A stretch of DNA of 64,000 nt from positions 34,402,050 through 34,466,049 of the forward strand of contig NC_079502.1 of assembly GCF_030052815.1 (NCBI RefSeq), read 5' to 3'. Of the stretch, positions 35,554-48,844 are shown piece by piece. How positions within the stretch are numbered: position 1 is the first letter of the stretch; each line of letters opens with the position of its first letter. The notes below the pieces were generated by a model. That model worked only from the letters and a program-made list of their open reading frames with translations. It had not been told where the DNA came from and searched no databases. The DNA comes from Hevea brasiliensis. Lineage: Eukaryota; Streptophyta; Magnoliopsida; Malpighiales; Euphorbiaceae. The position numbers and the translations under genes are program-made.

Positions 35554-38093
35554 GAAATTGATCACATTTCTACATAATTTATACATTCATTATATGATCT
35601 ATATTGATCACAATTCACATCAATTATTTTCACATATCATTATACTCAAAACATTCTTCCTTTCTCTCATGATAAGAACTAATGTCCCATTCACACATTC
35701 ATGTGATTCATTTATTCATTACAATATTTATATAAATTCATAATTCAAGAAGTATTTTACTTACTAAGTATTTATGATTCACTTTAATTCCTCTTATATA
35801 CCATTTATTGTACAAGGTATTATTATCTTATTTATAATAAAAACATAAGTCCTAATGTTAACTTCATCTCATTTATACTTAACAATCCATTTAGGTTAAT
35901 TTCATTTCATATTTCATGTTGTATTACTTATGTCTTATGAGGTCTACTAGTGATGGAAATACAAATCTTAACTACCTATTCACATAACTTAAGTGTTCAT
36001 TAAGTCATTTAGGTGAATTACCATTCTTATTCCAAGTAATCTATGAACATTTAATGGATTCCAAATTTCATATCTTAATTTCCTCTAACAATTTAGTTCT
36101 TGCATTTTGTGTCATTGTATTTACTATTCACATTACTATTCATACAAATTTTGACTATTTAATAAATAATAGGATTACAAATTCTAATATCATAATAATA
36201 CCACATTTTGGGTTTTAAATTTATTTGCATTAGTTGCCAATTACAATCCAAGGCTCCCTAGGATCATTTCCAAATTTCCAGATTTTGTTACCTATGTTTA
36301 CTGTTCTATTGGACCTTTCTACAATGAGATTTTGGCTAACATTTCTTCATCAAAGTTGTTCCTTAATGTCTCTACTTTAATTTCCTTTTTGAATCACTCC
36401 ATTTGGAGTTTTGTAGCTCAAGTTATGGTCAAATTACCATAACTAGCCGGATTGGTCATTGTCCAGAATTTCTGGGCAATTTTAGTTCTGGCAGTTTTGA
36501 TGAGCTAATTTTGGTTGGCAATTTGATTAAGTTATAGTCAGAATTTGGATTTTTTTTTTCTTCATGAAAGTTGTTCTACTATGTCTAAGCTTTCTATGGG
36601 TTCAATAATCAGGTCATTCTGACGTTCCTAGAGGGAGTTATGGCCATTTGAACAATCACTGTTTATATTGTCAATTTTCCAGGTTCAGATTTTGGTTACC
36701 CGGATTCAAGCTAATTTTAGGTCACTCTACATTGGTTTTCTGGGCAGGGTCTCCTCATAAGAATTATGGCATTATGTTCCTAGTTTCATCTTCAATTGGA
36801 CTTACACCAATTGAAGCTACACAATCAACTTGCTGCCCAAACCCACTAGACTCAAATCTAGAATTTCCAGCACAAAGGGTAGCATATCTAATTCACAATT
36901 CAATGCCACAATCACTTCCATTTTAAGGTAAAACTATGTCAAATCATCACTAATTGAACTTAAGAACACCAATTCAACAACAATTGAACATATCCCCAAA
37001 TTTATCACAAACCCTAACCCTCACACTCTATATTTGCGTCCAACACATACCAATCAATTTATCTATTATATATACTTCATCAGCACCACCAATAAACAAA
37101 TTAATTTCATCAAAGATCATCAAACCCTAAATCCTCTCATGGCTGCTGAAAATTGATCTTTCAATTCCTTATCATATTATTTCAATTCCATAAGATTTTA
37201 ACTTAGTTTAGCATACTTACAATACTTATAGAAGAAAGAAGACTTGGATAGTGCACTAACCTTGTGAGGAGAATTTTCTCAAGCTTTAAACTTCACTTTC
37301 TCTTCAATTCTTGGCAGCTAAACACTTCCTCAAGATGTGAGAATAATTTTTTATGAAGGGGCCTAAGGGTTTTGGGGTGAGGATGAAGGGAGAGCAAGCT
37401 TTGGAAAAAGGGAAAATGGTGGAGTCTTCCTTTAAGTGGTTCGGCCATGGTATGAAGGTGGAAGAAGAAGACCAAAATTTGTCTCTTTTAATCCCTTTTT
37501 ATCTCTTTATATGTGGTTGTCTTATTTTGATTGGCCAACAATTTTTAATTGCATCATTATGACATGTGCATGATTTCATAATTGTAATTCAATTTCATTT
37601 GTTTAAAATTTTTCTTTTCTTCTTTCTTTTATCATTTCTAATTAAATTTTAAGCAATATTCATTCATATTTTAGGATATGGATCTCACTTACTTAAATAG
37701 ACAAGTTGATAAAAAAATCATCTCTGAAGGTAAAATGACCAAAATGCCCATCGTTTTGCATACTGAGTTAAAATTGTTTATACCGATCCTAAGCCTCAAT
37801 AATTCTTCACTGGAGTCCCAAAAAATATTTCACAAGGTTTCCCACGGGTCTAGGGTTGCCAACTATTTTCACAGTCGCTTCCCGTTAGGTTACCCATTGC
37901 TCGAGCTACGGCTCATTTAACCTTAGTGCATTTCATTGCTTAAAATTTTCCTTAATTTTTCTTATCATTATTTAAACTATTTATGACTTCTCACTTTAGT
38001 TTAAATATAGTTCTAGATATTTTGACTGTCCGGACAGACATTAGTCACCAGAACAGTAGAACGTACGGACTACCTAAAGTAAAGATGTCATAG
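35554..38093 (-). mobile_element. Degraded giant LTR fragment
   Basis: It contains the modules seen in other LTRs (ACTCCATTTGGAGTTTTG near 36395, CTTCATGAAAGTTGTTC near 36562), a donor-like AAG/GTTAGTGC on the minus strand near 37257, a 5S-like stretch (about 37872-37922) and the U3 dyad (about 38030-38061). The right edge near 38093 reads AAGATGTCATA. It is more decayed than the other copies and both ends are uncertain. Confidence 0.65.
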
Positions 38094-39299
38094 TCTTTGG
38101 TTCTTTTTAAGCTTATATTAAATCAATTATATTAAATAATTATAATGAAATTATCAGGCGAGTTGGGACAGCCTTTCTCCTCCGCTCAGTCCCTACAATG
38201 ACCTCGGTTCACGTCTGCGAGTAAAATATTGATTTTAATTATAATTTCAATATTATTATATGTTCAGACATGCTCATGCATCACTTATAAATATATATCT
38301 ATGTAGTTAAACTCTAGGCACATTTTATATTGCATTATTAATTGATGAAGTGCTATGGATGTTATTTTGTGATAACTTGGAGCAGTGTGCGTGTGTTGGC
38401 GTGCGTGTGGTGTGTGGTGTTGGATATGGACAGGATGGGTAGACGCGGCTGGAGCTTGACTCACTGGGACCCGATCCTTTTATGGATAAGTCAAGGTAGG
38501 CACGGCTCGAGATGATCTCGCTGGCCCCTGCATTTGGTCTATTAAGCGAAAGTCTGGCTTGAGATGTACTCGCTAGCAGAGGTTGGATTAAGATAGCTAT
38601 ATAGGGGATCAGCTCCCATATATTTACTATTTGCATACTACATGGGTGCGTGAGTGCTCCAAATTACCTTTTTGCAGTTATGATGTGATTTGTATGAAAA
38701 TTATCATGGTGCTGCATTCCACTCTTTAAGATGCACTAACTTTAGATAGCTATAGAAATTGTAGTTAAAATTAGTATTTTACTCTCTGAGTCGAACACTC
38801 ACTTCTGTTCACCTTATTTTTTCAGGATACAGGAGATTTCTTGTTGAGTTTTAACCTGCCTCTCTCCCTCGCAGGTCATCTATTAATGTGTGTGATGTTT
38901 TGTATAATTTTACTAACTTCTAGAATTCCGCATGTGTTAGAAGTCTTTTATTTGAATTAGGTCTGTAATATAATGTCATATTGGATCTCTAAAATTATTA
39001 GATGCGTGTATGATTGGATTGGATGAAGGAGCTGAGCTCTCATTTGAGTTTATGATATTATGAGTATGTGGAGGGTGATTTGAGTTCTCCAAATTATTAT
39101 ATATGTGCTTATAGGTCGGGCGAGTCAAAAACTCCCTGTTGTATGGTCAATGTTATGGCCATACTTTTTCCAGTTATTTTCTTGAAATTAGGCTTAAATT
39201 GTGCCTTAGAATTAGGTTAAGAAATAGTTAGATTTACTACGGGTTTCAGGGTCGGCCCAGGTCTTAATGCCTGTTCGGCCCATAGGTTCGGTCGTAACA
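38094..39299 (+). mobile_element. Probable LTR fragment of another Ty3/gypsy family
   Basis: The end TTCGGTCGTAACA (39287-39299), the GGGTTTCAGGGTCGGCCCAG block before it and repeated CTCGCT-GG motifs at 38450-38570 look like a gypsy LTR. No start, PBS or coding frame is found. The assignment rests on resemblance only. Confidence 0.4.
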
Positions 39300-40940
39300 A
39301 TATAGGAGTACTGTGTCATGGTAGATGAGTATTATGATAATAAATAACTAAATTTAATTGGCTATTAAATTAAAATATTGTCATAATAATATATTATATA
39401 AGAAAAATTAATGGAAATTTACATATACAAAAATAAAATTTATGAATGTAAAACGAATAGACACGTTAATTAAAAAAAAATAATTAACATAAATGAGCCA
39501 AAAATTTTCTTTAAAAGCCAACACATATATAAATATATTAAATAACAATAACAAAAAATATCAAATTATAAGAATTTGTTATTAGTTCAAAAATTATAAT
39601 AAAATAAGTATTACAAAATTACAATTTTGATTCTTACTATAAATTCATAATCTAAAATATATTATTTAAAGAAAAAAAGATTAATTGATATTAAGGTATT
39701 ATATTAAATGTTTGGATAAAATTCACAGACTAAAAACTAAAATAATAAATATAAATCCTAAATAGTTAGACTATATGACATAATAGTATAAGATTAAAAA
39801 ATAATGATCATTAAAATTAAGGAGATATGAAAATTAGATATTAGTAAAACAATAAATTAAACTTATCAAACAAACTAAAATGCATATTTAAATTGATTCG
39901 ATTGAAAATTTGTATAATAGTTGACATCATTAGTTTTATCTATTTGTCCAAATATAAATAAAATAATTTTTTAAATTTAAATAAAATAAAGGAGAGAAAG
40001 CTAAATAAAAAAGAAATAAAGAAAAAAAAATTATATTCAAAGAAAGAGAGAAAAATAAAAATTAAAAATTTCATCTAGTTTTTAGATTTTGTGATGGGAG
40101 ATTATCAGATTGACTAATATTTAATTTTTAAATAACAACTATTAACCAAATTTTAATTTAAAATATAAAATTTGAATAATTAATTGTTTATTGAAATTTT
40201 TATTTTTTGATTTGATCCTGTATCTTGTGACCTGTTGGCTTCGATTTTTTCAAGGGTCAAGCTATTGTCAATCCCATATACAGGGAGCTTTCTCAACATG
40301 GTTTTTCCAATTTACAAGGCTCAAACCTGAGACTTTACTTAAAAAGGAATCGAGTCCCTTCTTCTCAATCCAAATTCTATTGGTGAAAGTTTATATTTAT
40401 TTATGACAACTAAATAATTTTAATATTTTAATTTAAATTATTATATATAAATGATAAATTATTAAAAGTCAACAAAAAAATTTAAGGGACTAATTAATAA
40501 AAATAAAAATTTATTATATTTAATTAAGATTTTTTTTATAAATATTTAAAAAGATAAATAAAAAATTTGAGACATCAATTAATATAAAATCAAATTTCAT
40601 TAAATTAATTCAAAAATTTTCAAAATATTTTCGAGAAAGTCTCTCTTTTTCTCTCTATTCATTTAGAACATTCTATAAACTCTTGAAAATTGAAATACAT
40701 CAGGCTACAATCTTCTTTTTATTTTGTTCTGATTGTAATTTTTTTTTATTAGGACAAATTGGTGAAGTTGCTACTTTTTGTTAGCGTAGTGTTTAATTGA
40801 AGGGTAAAATTGTCAATAGTGACAAAGAATTGAGTTTACTATTTATAATAATTATTTTTAAAATATATAAAATAATTAAAGGTATCCACAGACAAACTTG
40901 GAATAAAAGGAAAATTAATACCATCTAAAATTGGACCAAA
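39300..40940. other. AT-rich intergenic stretch
   Basis: Very AT-rich with many A and T runs. Nothing recognisable was found. It separates the left transposon block from the RBL promoter. Confidence 0.6.
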
Positions 40941-40965
40941 AAAAAAAAAAACTTGGCATTCTATG

Positions 40966-40973
40966 TATTTATA
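40966..40973 (+). promoter_or_regulatory. Probable TATA box of RBL
   Basis: TATTTATA lies about 280 bp before the start codon. It is followed by a CT-rich, GC-richer leader, which suggests transcription starts near 41000. Not experimentally supported. Confidence 0.5.
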
Positions 40974-41111
40974 CGCTCCCTGTCTCCTCTCCTGTTTCCC
41001 TCCCCAACTTGGCAGGCCTTTGCCTTCGGCGACAGCAGCTCTCCCTCACCGCTGTCGACTTCGCGCTTCCACTATAATATTGCGTCCTCTCTCTCTCTGC
41101 GGTTTAGTTCT

Positions 41112-41228
41112 ATGCTGTTAGGTCAAAGGAGGCAAAGATGGTGTTTTTGGCTTATTTTTAGAATTAGGGCAAATTGTCCGAAATTCAAAGTAATTGAAGC
41201 TACTTCACCCACTTCCACTCCTTCTTAA
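41112..41228 (+). other. Upstream open reading frame in RBL leader, 38 codons
   Basis: An ATG at 41112 opens a short frame (MLLGQRRQRW...) that ends at 41228, 21 bases before the RBL start codon. It would be translated first if the transcript starts near 41000, possibly lowering RBL translation. Whether it is conserved is unknown. Confidence 0.35.
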
Positions 41229-41249
41229 TCTATAAAGCAAGGACAGACG

Positions 41250-44200
41250 ATGAACGCTTCGATAATCGGTTTGCTCTCTCTCTCTTTCTCTCTGTGATTT
41301 TGAATATGTCAATATTTACATGTAATCTGTGTAATGTGAATGTTGGTGTTAAGATCCACTGCAAGGAGATTTTCCAGAGGTTATAGAGGAGTATTTGGAG
41401 CATGGGGTCATGAAATGTATCGCCTTTAATCGTCGTGGCACTCTTCTAGCCGGTATGTTTTCAAATCTCTCTCTCTCTCTTATTTTATTATTATTATTTT
41501 TTTTTATGTATTCTCTTTAAATGTTCTCTTGAATGGTGTTACCAAGTTCTTGCCTATTAACAGGACTTTTCTTTTTAGTTGATTATAAGCCAATGGGTTC
41601 TCAAGGATCACTTTTCCTTTTACTAAGCTTCATTAAAGTATTTATTCACTGTACATTGGACCTCCGAAGACATGAGAAAACTCCCTCCAAGTCATGCATT
41701 GTTTTTCATCCAATACAGCTTTCTCCATAGTTGTATGTATATGTGTATGAGATAATGGGATTCTGCTTGTTCACTTTAAATTATCTGTTTCCCTCCTTTT
41801 CCTGCTAGGATAAAAAATCCTCCGTTCTACCTGATTTGAGTCCTTGAGTCCTTGGATTTCCAAAATAATGTGCATTGAATCTTTGGTGTTGACTGGAACT
41901 GTTCTTCTCATGAATAGGTTTGCCCTTTGAAGCTTTAGGAATTAGGATTTGGGAAACACAATATTTTATTGCCAAATGCAATTGTATTTATGATGTGTAT
42001 AACTTCTGTGCAAGTAATGTGCAAATTGTTGTTTAACATTCATCCATTTTATTTTATTTGTTGTTGAAAATTGCTAGTAAACTCAATCCATATAAGCAAA
42101 TGATTTCTGACACTTGTGTAGTCTGTTGTCTGTTCTTAAATTGATGGTGACTGTTCTTGCATCATGGTTATTAGATTGCTCTGAGGTACAGTTATTTTGT
42201 TGGAATACTTATTATGAGTCTTTTTATTTGTTATTTAGTTGCCCAATTACCCATGATAAATAAAAATCAGTTTCTTGCTCTTTAGTTTTGTATGTATTTG
42301 TGGAGATTAAATCCATAAGGTTCACTTGTTATGGCAAGATAAATGCGTGAAACATCGTGTTCTTATGCTTTTCTGATTCCTGATTGGATCTTCTAATGGG
42401 TTTTAGTCGCACAATATGATATGGTTAACTCAAAACCATCTGAATTAGCGATCAACATGAATGCACCTGCTAATAACAGACCACTTTCCTTACCTTTTTA
42501 CTTATTGTCCATGCCTTGAATGCTGTTTTTCATCTTGATTTAATATTTTGCTTATGTTTTGAAAAGGAAGCTGTTCCTTGTTGCATGCTCATTAAAATTG
42601 TACTTGTTTTTTTTTTGTTTTCTTCCTCTTTTATCACATGATTGAACTTGTCAGTATTGATGGAATATATTCTAAATTCCTTCTCGTTCACTATTTTTAA
42701 TCATTTTATTCTTTGCCAGCTGGATGCTCTGATGGAAGTTGCATTATCTGGGATTTCGAAACTAGAGGAATTGCCAAGGAGCTTCGGGATAAGGACTGTG
42801 CTGCTGCAATAACAAGCATCTGCTGGTCAAAGTATGGTCATCGAATCCTTGTTTCTGCTGCTGATAAATCATTAACACTTTGGGATGTTGTAAATGGAGA
42901 GAAGATTTCACGCACTGTTCTGCAGCAGACACCACTGCTGGCTCGCCTGCATCCAGGTTCCTCTGCTCCATCTCTTTGTTTGGCATGCCCACTCTCATCT
43001 GCTCCAATGATTGTTGACTTAAACACAGGAAGCACCACTATGCTTCCAGTTGCAGTGCCTGAAATGGGCAATGGACTTGTCCCTCAATCACGCAGCAAAT
43101 CTTCAGATGGAACTCCCCCTTTCACTCCAACTGCTGCATGCTTCAACAAGTATGGAGATCTAGTGTATGTGGGAAATTCGAAAGGGGAAATATTTATAAT
43201 AGAACACAAAAGCATTCAAGTGCATGCCATGGTTTCCATTCCAGGTGGTGCTGTGATAAAGAACATAGTATTCAGCAGAAATGGACAGTATCTGCTTACG
43301 AATTCTAATGATCGGACTATCAGAATATATGAAAATCTTCTTCCTCTGAAAGATGGCCTTTCTGCTCTGGAGGAGATGAACAGGACCATTGATGAGCAAG
43401 ATGGTGTTGAGAAGATGAAAACTGTTGGATCAAAGTGCTTAGCATTATTCCGAGAATTTCAAGATTCTATCACCAAAATGCACTGGAAGGCACCTTGTTT
43501 TAGTGGTGATGGTGAGTGGGTAATTGGTGGTTCTGCAAGCAAAGGAGAGCACAAAATCTACATATGGGATAGGGCTGGACATCTTGTAAAAATCCTTGAA
43601 GGTCCAAAGGAAGCATTGATTGATTTAGCATGGCATCCTGTTCATCCCATTGTAGTCTCTGTTTCCTTGACAGGCTTGGTGTATATTTGGGCTAAGGATT
43701 ATACTGAGAACTGGAGTGCATTTGCACCAGACTTCAAAGAGCTAGAGGAAAATGAAGAGTATGTGGAGCGAGAAGATGAATTTGATTTGATGCCTGAAAC
43801 TGAAAAGGTGAAAGAAAATACATTGCTTCATAGGTGTTAAGTTCATTTTATGATTCTGAAATATTTGTATGCTTGCAGGTGAAGGAATCAGATGCTAATG
43901 ACGATGAAGAAGTTGACATTGTGACGGTGGAGAAAGATGCCTTCAGTGATTCTGATATGTCACAGGAAGAACTATGCTTCTTGCCGGCTGATCCTTGTCC
44001 TGATGTTCCTGAGCAACAGGACAAGTGCGTTGGAAGTTCTTCCAAGTTGGACAGTAATCATTCTGGATCCCCTCCTTCTGAAGGAGCTGGACAAAATGGG
44101 CTTGCTGTGAACCATGCATCAAGTCCACTTGAAGGTAACACGATTTTCGAGTTTCATGGGCATTGATTTCTTATTTCCATTGATTAATCTTAGTTTCTGT

Positions 44201-47102
44201 GATATTCTTATGTTACAACACAAACTAAACTTAGGACTAATTTCAAAATGGTTGCTCAACTTCAATTTATATCTGCAAAATCATTCAACTTTATTTTTGT
44301 TTTGATAAAGTCAAAATGGAAATAGCGTGAATATAGATTATAGAACAATAGAAAAGAATGTAAATTATACTAGAAGGATTAGATCTTTAGAAGTAAAGGA
44401 AGCACTTAAGAGAATGAAAGTGGGTAAAGCCTGTGGACCCGATGAAATACCAATTGAAGTGTGGAAGTATTTGGGAGATATGGGAGTGGCATGGTTAACT
44501 AAATTATTTAATAAGATTCTAAACTCAAAGAAAATGCCTGATGAATGGAGGAAGAGTATTTTAGTACCTATTTTTAAAAATAAGGGAGACTTACAGAGTT
44601 GCTCAAACTATAGGGGAATTAAACTCATAAGCCATACTATGAAGTTGTGGGAGAGAGTTGTGGAGCATCGACTACGTCATGATACTTCTATCTCTCTCAA
44701 TCAATTTGGTTTCATGCTCGGTCGTTCAACTATGGAAGCGATCTTTCTCATTAGAAGCTTGATGGAGAAATATAGAGATGAGAAGAAAGATCTACACATG
44801 GTTTTTATTGATTTGGAGAAGGCTTATGATAGTGTTCCAAGAGAGGTCTTATGGAATGTGTTAGAACAAAAGAGGGTATCTATTAGGTACATACAAGTAT
44901 TGAAAGATATGTATGAAGGAGCAACTACTATTGTGCGCACAGTGGGAGGGGACACAAGAGATTTTCCGATCTCAATTGGATTACACTAAGGATCAGCCAT
45001 AAGTCCTTACCTTTTCACATTAGTTTTAGATGAACTGACGAAACATATACAATAGAGTATTCCTTGGTGCATGATGTTTGCGGATGATATTGTTCTGATA
45101 GATGAGACACAAGAAGGAGTCAATAGGAAGCTAGAACTTTGGAGAAGTACTCTAGAGTCAAAGGGTTTTAAGTTAAATAGAACGAAGACAGAATACATGC
45201 ATTGCAAGTTCAGTGAAGGCCAAACTGGTGATAGGGAAGGAGTTAGTTTGAATGGAGTGGTACTGTCCCAAAGTAATTACTTTAAATATCTAGGCTCAGT
45301 CCTTCAAGTAGATGGGGGATGTGAGGAGGATGTTAGTCATAGGATTAAAGTCGGATGGTTGAAGTGGAGATGTGCCACTGGAGTTTTATGTGATCGTAAG
45401 ATTCCCAATAAATTAAAAGGAAAATTTTACCGTACAGCCATACGACCAGCTATGTTATATGGTAGTGAGTGTTGGGCACTGAAAGAGTCGTATGCATCTA
45501 AGATAAGAGTTGCAGAGATGAGAATGTTAAGGTGGATAAGTGGCCATACTAGACTAGATAAAGTCCGTAATGAAAGTATTAGAGAAAAGGTAGGAGTAGT
45601 GCCAATTGAAGATAAGTTGAGAGAAGGGAGATTGAGGTGGTTTGGTCATGTGAAGCGTAGACATACGGAGGCTCCAGTTAGACAAGTAGAGCACATTAGG
45701 TTAGAAGATAGAAAGAAAAAAAAGGGTAGACCTAAATTGACTTGGAGGAGAGTAGTACAACATGACTTAGAAGCATTACACATTTCTGAGGATTTAACCC
45801 AAAATCGTTCAGAGTGGAAAAAGCGAATCCATATAGCCGACCCCAAATTTTTGGGATAAAGGCTCAGTTGAGTTGAGTTACTAGATTTTGATAGAATTTC
45901 AGTCAAATTTGTTACATATAAAACTTTTCTAATTTAGCTCTACAATTACAAATAGGCTTAGGTATTATCCTACCTAGTACATACAGAATTTATAGTCAAG
46001 TGGTTTTGTCAATAGAAATTAAAGTTTAATGACTGTTAAAATTTTTGATAAGTTCAGTGTCCATGATTGAAATAAAGTACATTAACTGGGATCTGGAACT
46101 CTTGGGATGTGCCTAAATAAACAGCTAATCCATGTCCAGCAGCTGAAAGTAGTAGCAATAGCCAAGGTGAAAACTGATAAAATAAAATAAAAACTAAGTT
46201 CGCAAAGAAACTGTGTAATAAAAAACTGAATGGTTAGTTCTTCATTTGGATCTTGAAGAATAACAAACACAAAAAAAAAAAAAAAAAAAAAAGGGTTGAG
46301 AGAGGGAGAGAATGTGTTTGTTTATTTTCTTCAGCTCCTCTCAAACTTGGTTTTCTACATAATTTTCTAGATATAAAATGTTTGGGGAAGCTTTGAAGTC
46401 TGACTCCCATGTTAAAGTGGTAGGAAAGAGACAAGATTCTAGAAGCAAATGTAAGAAAGTAAAAGATAATTAATCGATTCAATTGCTACTTGTATAAACC
46501 AAATAAGGACCAGAAGCTAGTTTTATTTAATTCTTTGTGCACATATACATATGAATGGATAAACCACCCTTCTGTGATTTTAGCTTTCTTAATTACTGTT
46601 GTGAATATTATCCTGTTTATATTGTTGTTTGTGTATTTGTAAGCTCTTACTATTTTAGATTTTGTAGTTGTGTGTTTGTTGCAACTATCTGTAAGTAATT
46701 ACCATTCTAATTCTGCTGTTATTAGTATTAAATTGGATCTCTTTTATACTTGGAATGGATAAAGCGGGTGGTCACAATAACCATGCAAGACGAAACATTG
46801 TTTATAATTCTTATATGACTTGGGTGATGCCTGAGGATCGTTGATGTTAAAACCAGCAGTCATAATTGATTTTCAATGTCTTTGTTGTGCTAATGAATAC
46901 TGTCACAGAGGACACAGGAGGTACCCGAATGAAGAGGAAACGGAAACCTTCAGAAAAGGGGTTAGAGTTGCAGGCCGAGAAGGTCAGGAAGCCCATGAAA
47001 CCATTGAAGTCTTCTGGTAGATTGTCAAAAATAAAAAATAAATTTGTTGTTGACCTAGATATTAGTAATGGTGTGTATGGGGATGATGTTTCTGACGAGT
47101 AG
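41250..47102 (+). CDS. RBL: RbBP5-like WD40 protein, COMPASS H3K4 methyltransferase subunit
   Basis: Plant homolog of human RbBP5 and yeast Swd1, a scaffold of the nuclear COMPASS complex (with WDR5, ASH2 and a SET-domain enzyme) that methylates histone H3 lysine 4. Coding exons are 41250-41268, 41354-41452, 42720-43807, 43879-44134 and 46909-47102. All junctions are GT-AG and the total is 1656 nt (551 aa plus stop), which keeps the frame throughout. The start MNASIID plus [17 protein letters not shown] matches the conserved N-terminus. WD motifs are visible: CIIWDF (about aa 47-52), LTLWDV (91-96), RTIRIYE (238-244), KIYIWD (318-323) and GLVYIW (358-363). An acidic stretch (about aa 380-396, [13 protein letters not shown]) corresponds to the ASH2-binding hinge. 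The C-terminus is basic ([10 protein letters not shown]). Intron 4 (2774 bp) holds a LINE. No frame damage is seen, so the gene looks functional. Confidence 0.95.
41453..42719 (+). other. RBL intron 2
   Basis: 1267 bp between GTATGT and TTTGCCAG. It is T-rich with a CT run near its start (41467-41480). No gene or transposon was recognised. Confidence 0.8.
44308..45885 (+). mobile_element. RTE-type LINE, 5'-truncated, in RBL intron 4
   Basis: A non-LTR retrotransposon in the same direction as the host gene. The first frame (44327-44989) has the reverse transcriptase blocks [35 protein letters not shown] and [14 protein letters not shown]. After a TAA at 44987-44989 and a TAG at 45053-45055 the second frame (45071-45859) gives the catalytic FADD and the C-terminal segment ending [10 protein letters not shown], typical of the plant RTE clade. 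The endonuclease is missing. The tail is GAGTTGAGTT, the short tandem end usual for RTE. A possible 8-bp target duplication TTTTGATA is found at 44300-44307 and 45886-45893. Confidence 0.88.
45886..46908 (+). other. Remainder of RBL intron 4
   Basis: No gene is recognised. A run of 22 A (46271-46292) stands out and could be the tail of an old retroposed sequence. The acceptor is TGTCACAG at 46908. Confidence 0.6.
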
Positions 47103-47208
47103 CATTAGATTTTTGTAATAATGAAGAGTCTATCTATTGTGCTGGAAAATTTGGCATCATTTATTATTCAAGCACTTTGAGATGCTCAACAATAGCTTTC
47201 TACCCACA

Positions 47209-47212
<4 letters not shown>

Positions 47213-47252
<40 letters not shown>
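47213..47252. repeat. (TA)n microsatellite
   Basis: About 20 AT dinucleotides directly after the probable RBL 3' untranslated region. Likely polymorphic. Confidence 0.95.
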
Positions 47253-47255
<3 letters not shown>

Positions 47256-47833
47256 TTACTAAAACGGCTGTTTATGCCATTGAAGTTATGAAATGATATC
47301 AGCGTGTGTATTTCTTTATAGGGAGATTACGATATAATTCTATTTTATATGGTAGGACGGAAACGAAATTTATAAAACAAAGTAAATAATATAGGGTGTG
47401 TTTGGTAACGTTTTATGTTTTACTTTTTCGTTTTTCATTGAAAAACAGACAACACTTTTGACTAATTTAATGTGTGTTTGTTTTGAAAATAGATTGAAAA
47501 TAATAATAATAATAATTATAAAACATAGTTTCTTGTTACTTTTTTTTTTCTTGTATCATCTACTTTGACCAGAAGAGAAAATAATCCTTTTAATCTGTTT
47601 GCAGCTTTGTTTCACTGTAAATCTTCTCGTTCTAGCCTTCCATGCCCATTTTCGTTAGCTTCCCTCTCTTTTTCTCACTAGATACCTAAGAGTCAATTGT
47701 CGTCATCGTTATTGTTCACTGAATCTATGTCAAATCTTGCCATCAAAGTAGATAAATTGATCAAGTCTTTCTTTATTAGTTGCAGAATAAATGTGGAAAT
47801 ACATTATGCAAGTGGTTGCCTTTAGATTTCACA

Positions 47834-47883
<50 letters not shown>

Positions 47884-48600
47884 TCAGTTCATAAGTTCAT
47901 ATTAATTTGTAAGTGATTATTTATTCGCATTGATTGGACAATGATGGTGTGATAAATTTGGAAGCGATGGATTCATAGGAAGATGATGCTTTATCAGCGG
48001 AGATTATGGTTAAATAAAAATAAATAAGTACGAGAAATAGTAAAAGTAAAATATTGTATTTAATACTAAAATTCAAATAAAAAATAGTTTATATTTTAAG
48101 AAAATTAAAAAAAAAAATCCCGAATGCATCCTTAGTTTTCTGCTATCTATTGGAACGATATTACGGAACCTCACAATCCATTATGAATATTGAAATTGCA
48201 CTCGCTGTCTAAGTATGGTGTTAGATGGGATATTTATTTCTCTCCGCAATCTCATTTTTCTTCACCTGGTTTTAAGAGCTACCATCACTCTTTTCACAAG
48301 TTGGTAGCATCTCCTATTCTAAAAATTAAGAAAAAAAAAAGTTGGTGGTGTCTCTACTTTATTTTTTTTCTTTTTAATTAAATAAATTAAAAAAATCTGT
48401 TAATCTATGTGTTTTTAGATATAAATTTGTATTTTTTTTACATTTTAATTTATTATTTTTCAATTCCATATTGGAATTTATATTATCATCCATGGGTTTT
48501 ATGTTTTTGCTTTATGGGAGTTTTGTATTCTCTTGAATTTATCGAAATTTCAAAATTTAAGGTTTTGATAGTGATGCTGATCATATTATTAAATATTCAA
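47253..48600. other. AT-rich stretch downstream of RBL, possible old DNA transposon
   Basis: No gene. At 47393 the sequence reads TAGGGTGTGTTTGGTAACG, a terminus often seen in plant hAT-type miniature elements, and near 48120-48137 a weakly similar inverted end CCCGAATGCATCCTTA. A target duplication was not found, so an element call is not secure. A second (TA)n run lies inside. Confidence 0.3.
47838..47881. repeat. (TA)n microsatellite
   Basis: About 22 AT dinucleotides. Confidence 0.95.
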
Positions 48601-48639
48601 GCAGTCGGTCTTGTTAAAAAATATAATATTTGGTCATTT

Positions 48640-48745
48640 GAGATCCTATATCGATTGTGGACAGGGTGCGTATGTGGCTTATATGACAAGCGTCCATTCA
48701 CGTCACTGATTCATATGTGTCTATCTCTCGATAAAAAAAAAAGGC
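48640..48745 (+). repeat. Repeat copy 1 with snRNA-type promoter boxes and A tail
   Basis: ATCCTATATCG (48643-48653), a decayed form of the plant snRNA upstream sequence element (RTCCCACATCG), is followed after 25 bases by TTATAT (48679-48684). Then comes the shared block AAGCGTCCATTCNCGTCACT and an A run. A better copy lies at 48845-48980. Confidence 0.55.
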
Positions 48746-48844
48746 AGGACCTTGAGTGAAAACAAAAGGTGAGATTGAGTGTCCTAGCATGGCCCTAATT
48801 GAGGTCCGCGAGTGGGTCGGGCGTGGCCAGGGATTGGTATTTCA

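Noticed and set aside
37353..37562. Short frame in the degraded LTR with a basic N-terminus
   Set aside because: It is on the antisense strand of LTR leader sequence, and parallel LTRs do not preserve the frame.
40953..41228. A separate 91-codon gene upstream of RBL
   Set aside because: It overlaps the probable TATA box and leader of RBL and has no recognisable motif; only its last 38 codons are kept as a possible upstream frame.
42762..43399. Open frames on the minus strand opposite RBL exon 3
   Set aside because: They overlap a well-supported conserved exon and show no family resemblance.
47393..48137. hAT-type miniature transposon
   Set aside because: One terminus looks right, but the opposite end is weak and no 8-bp target duplication was found.
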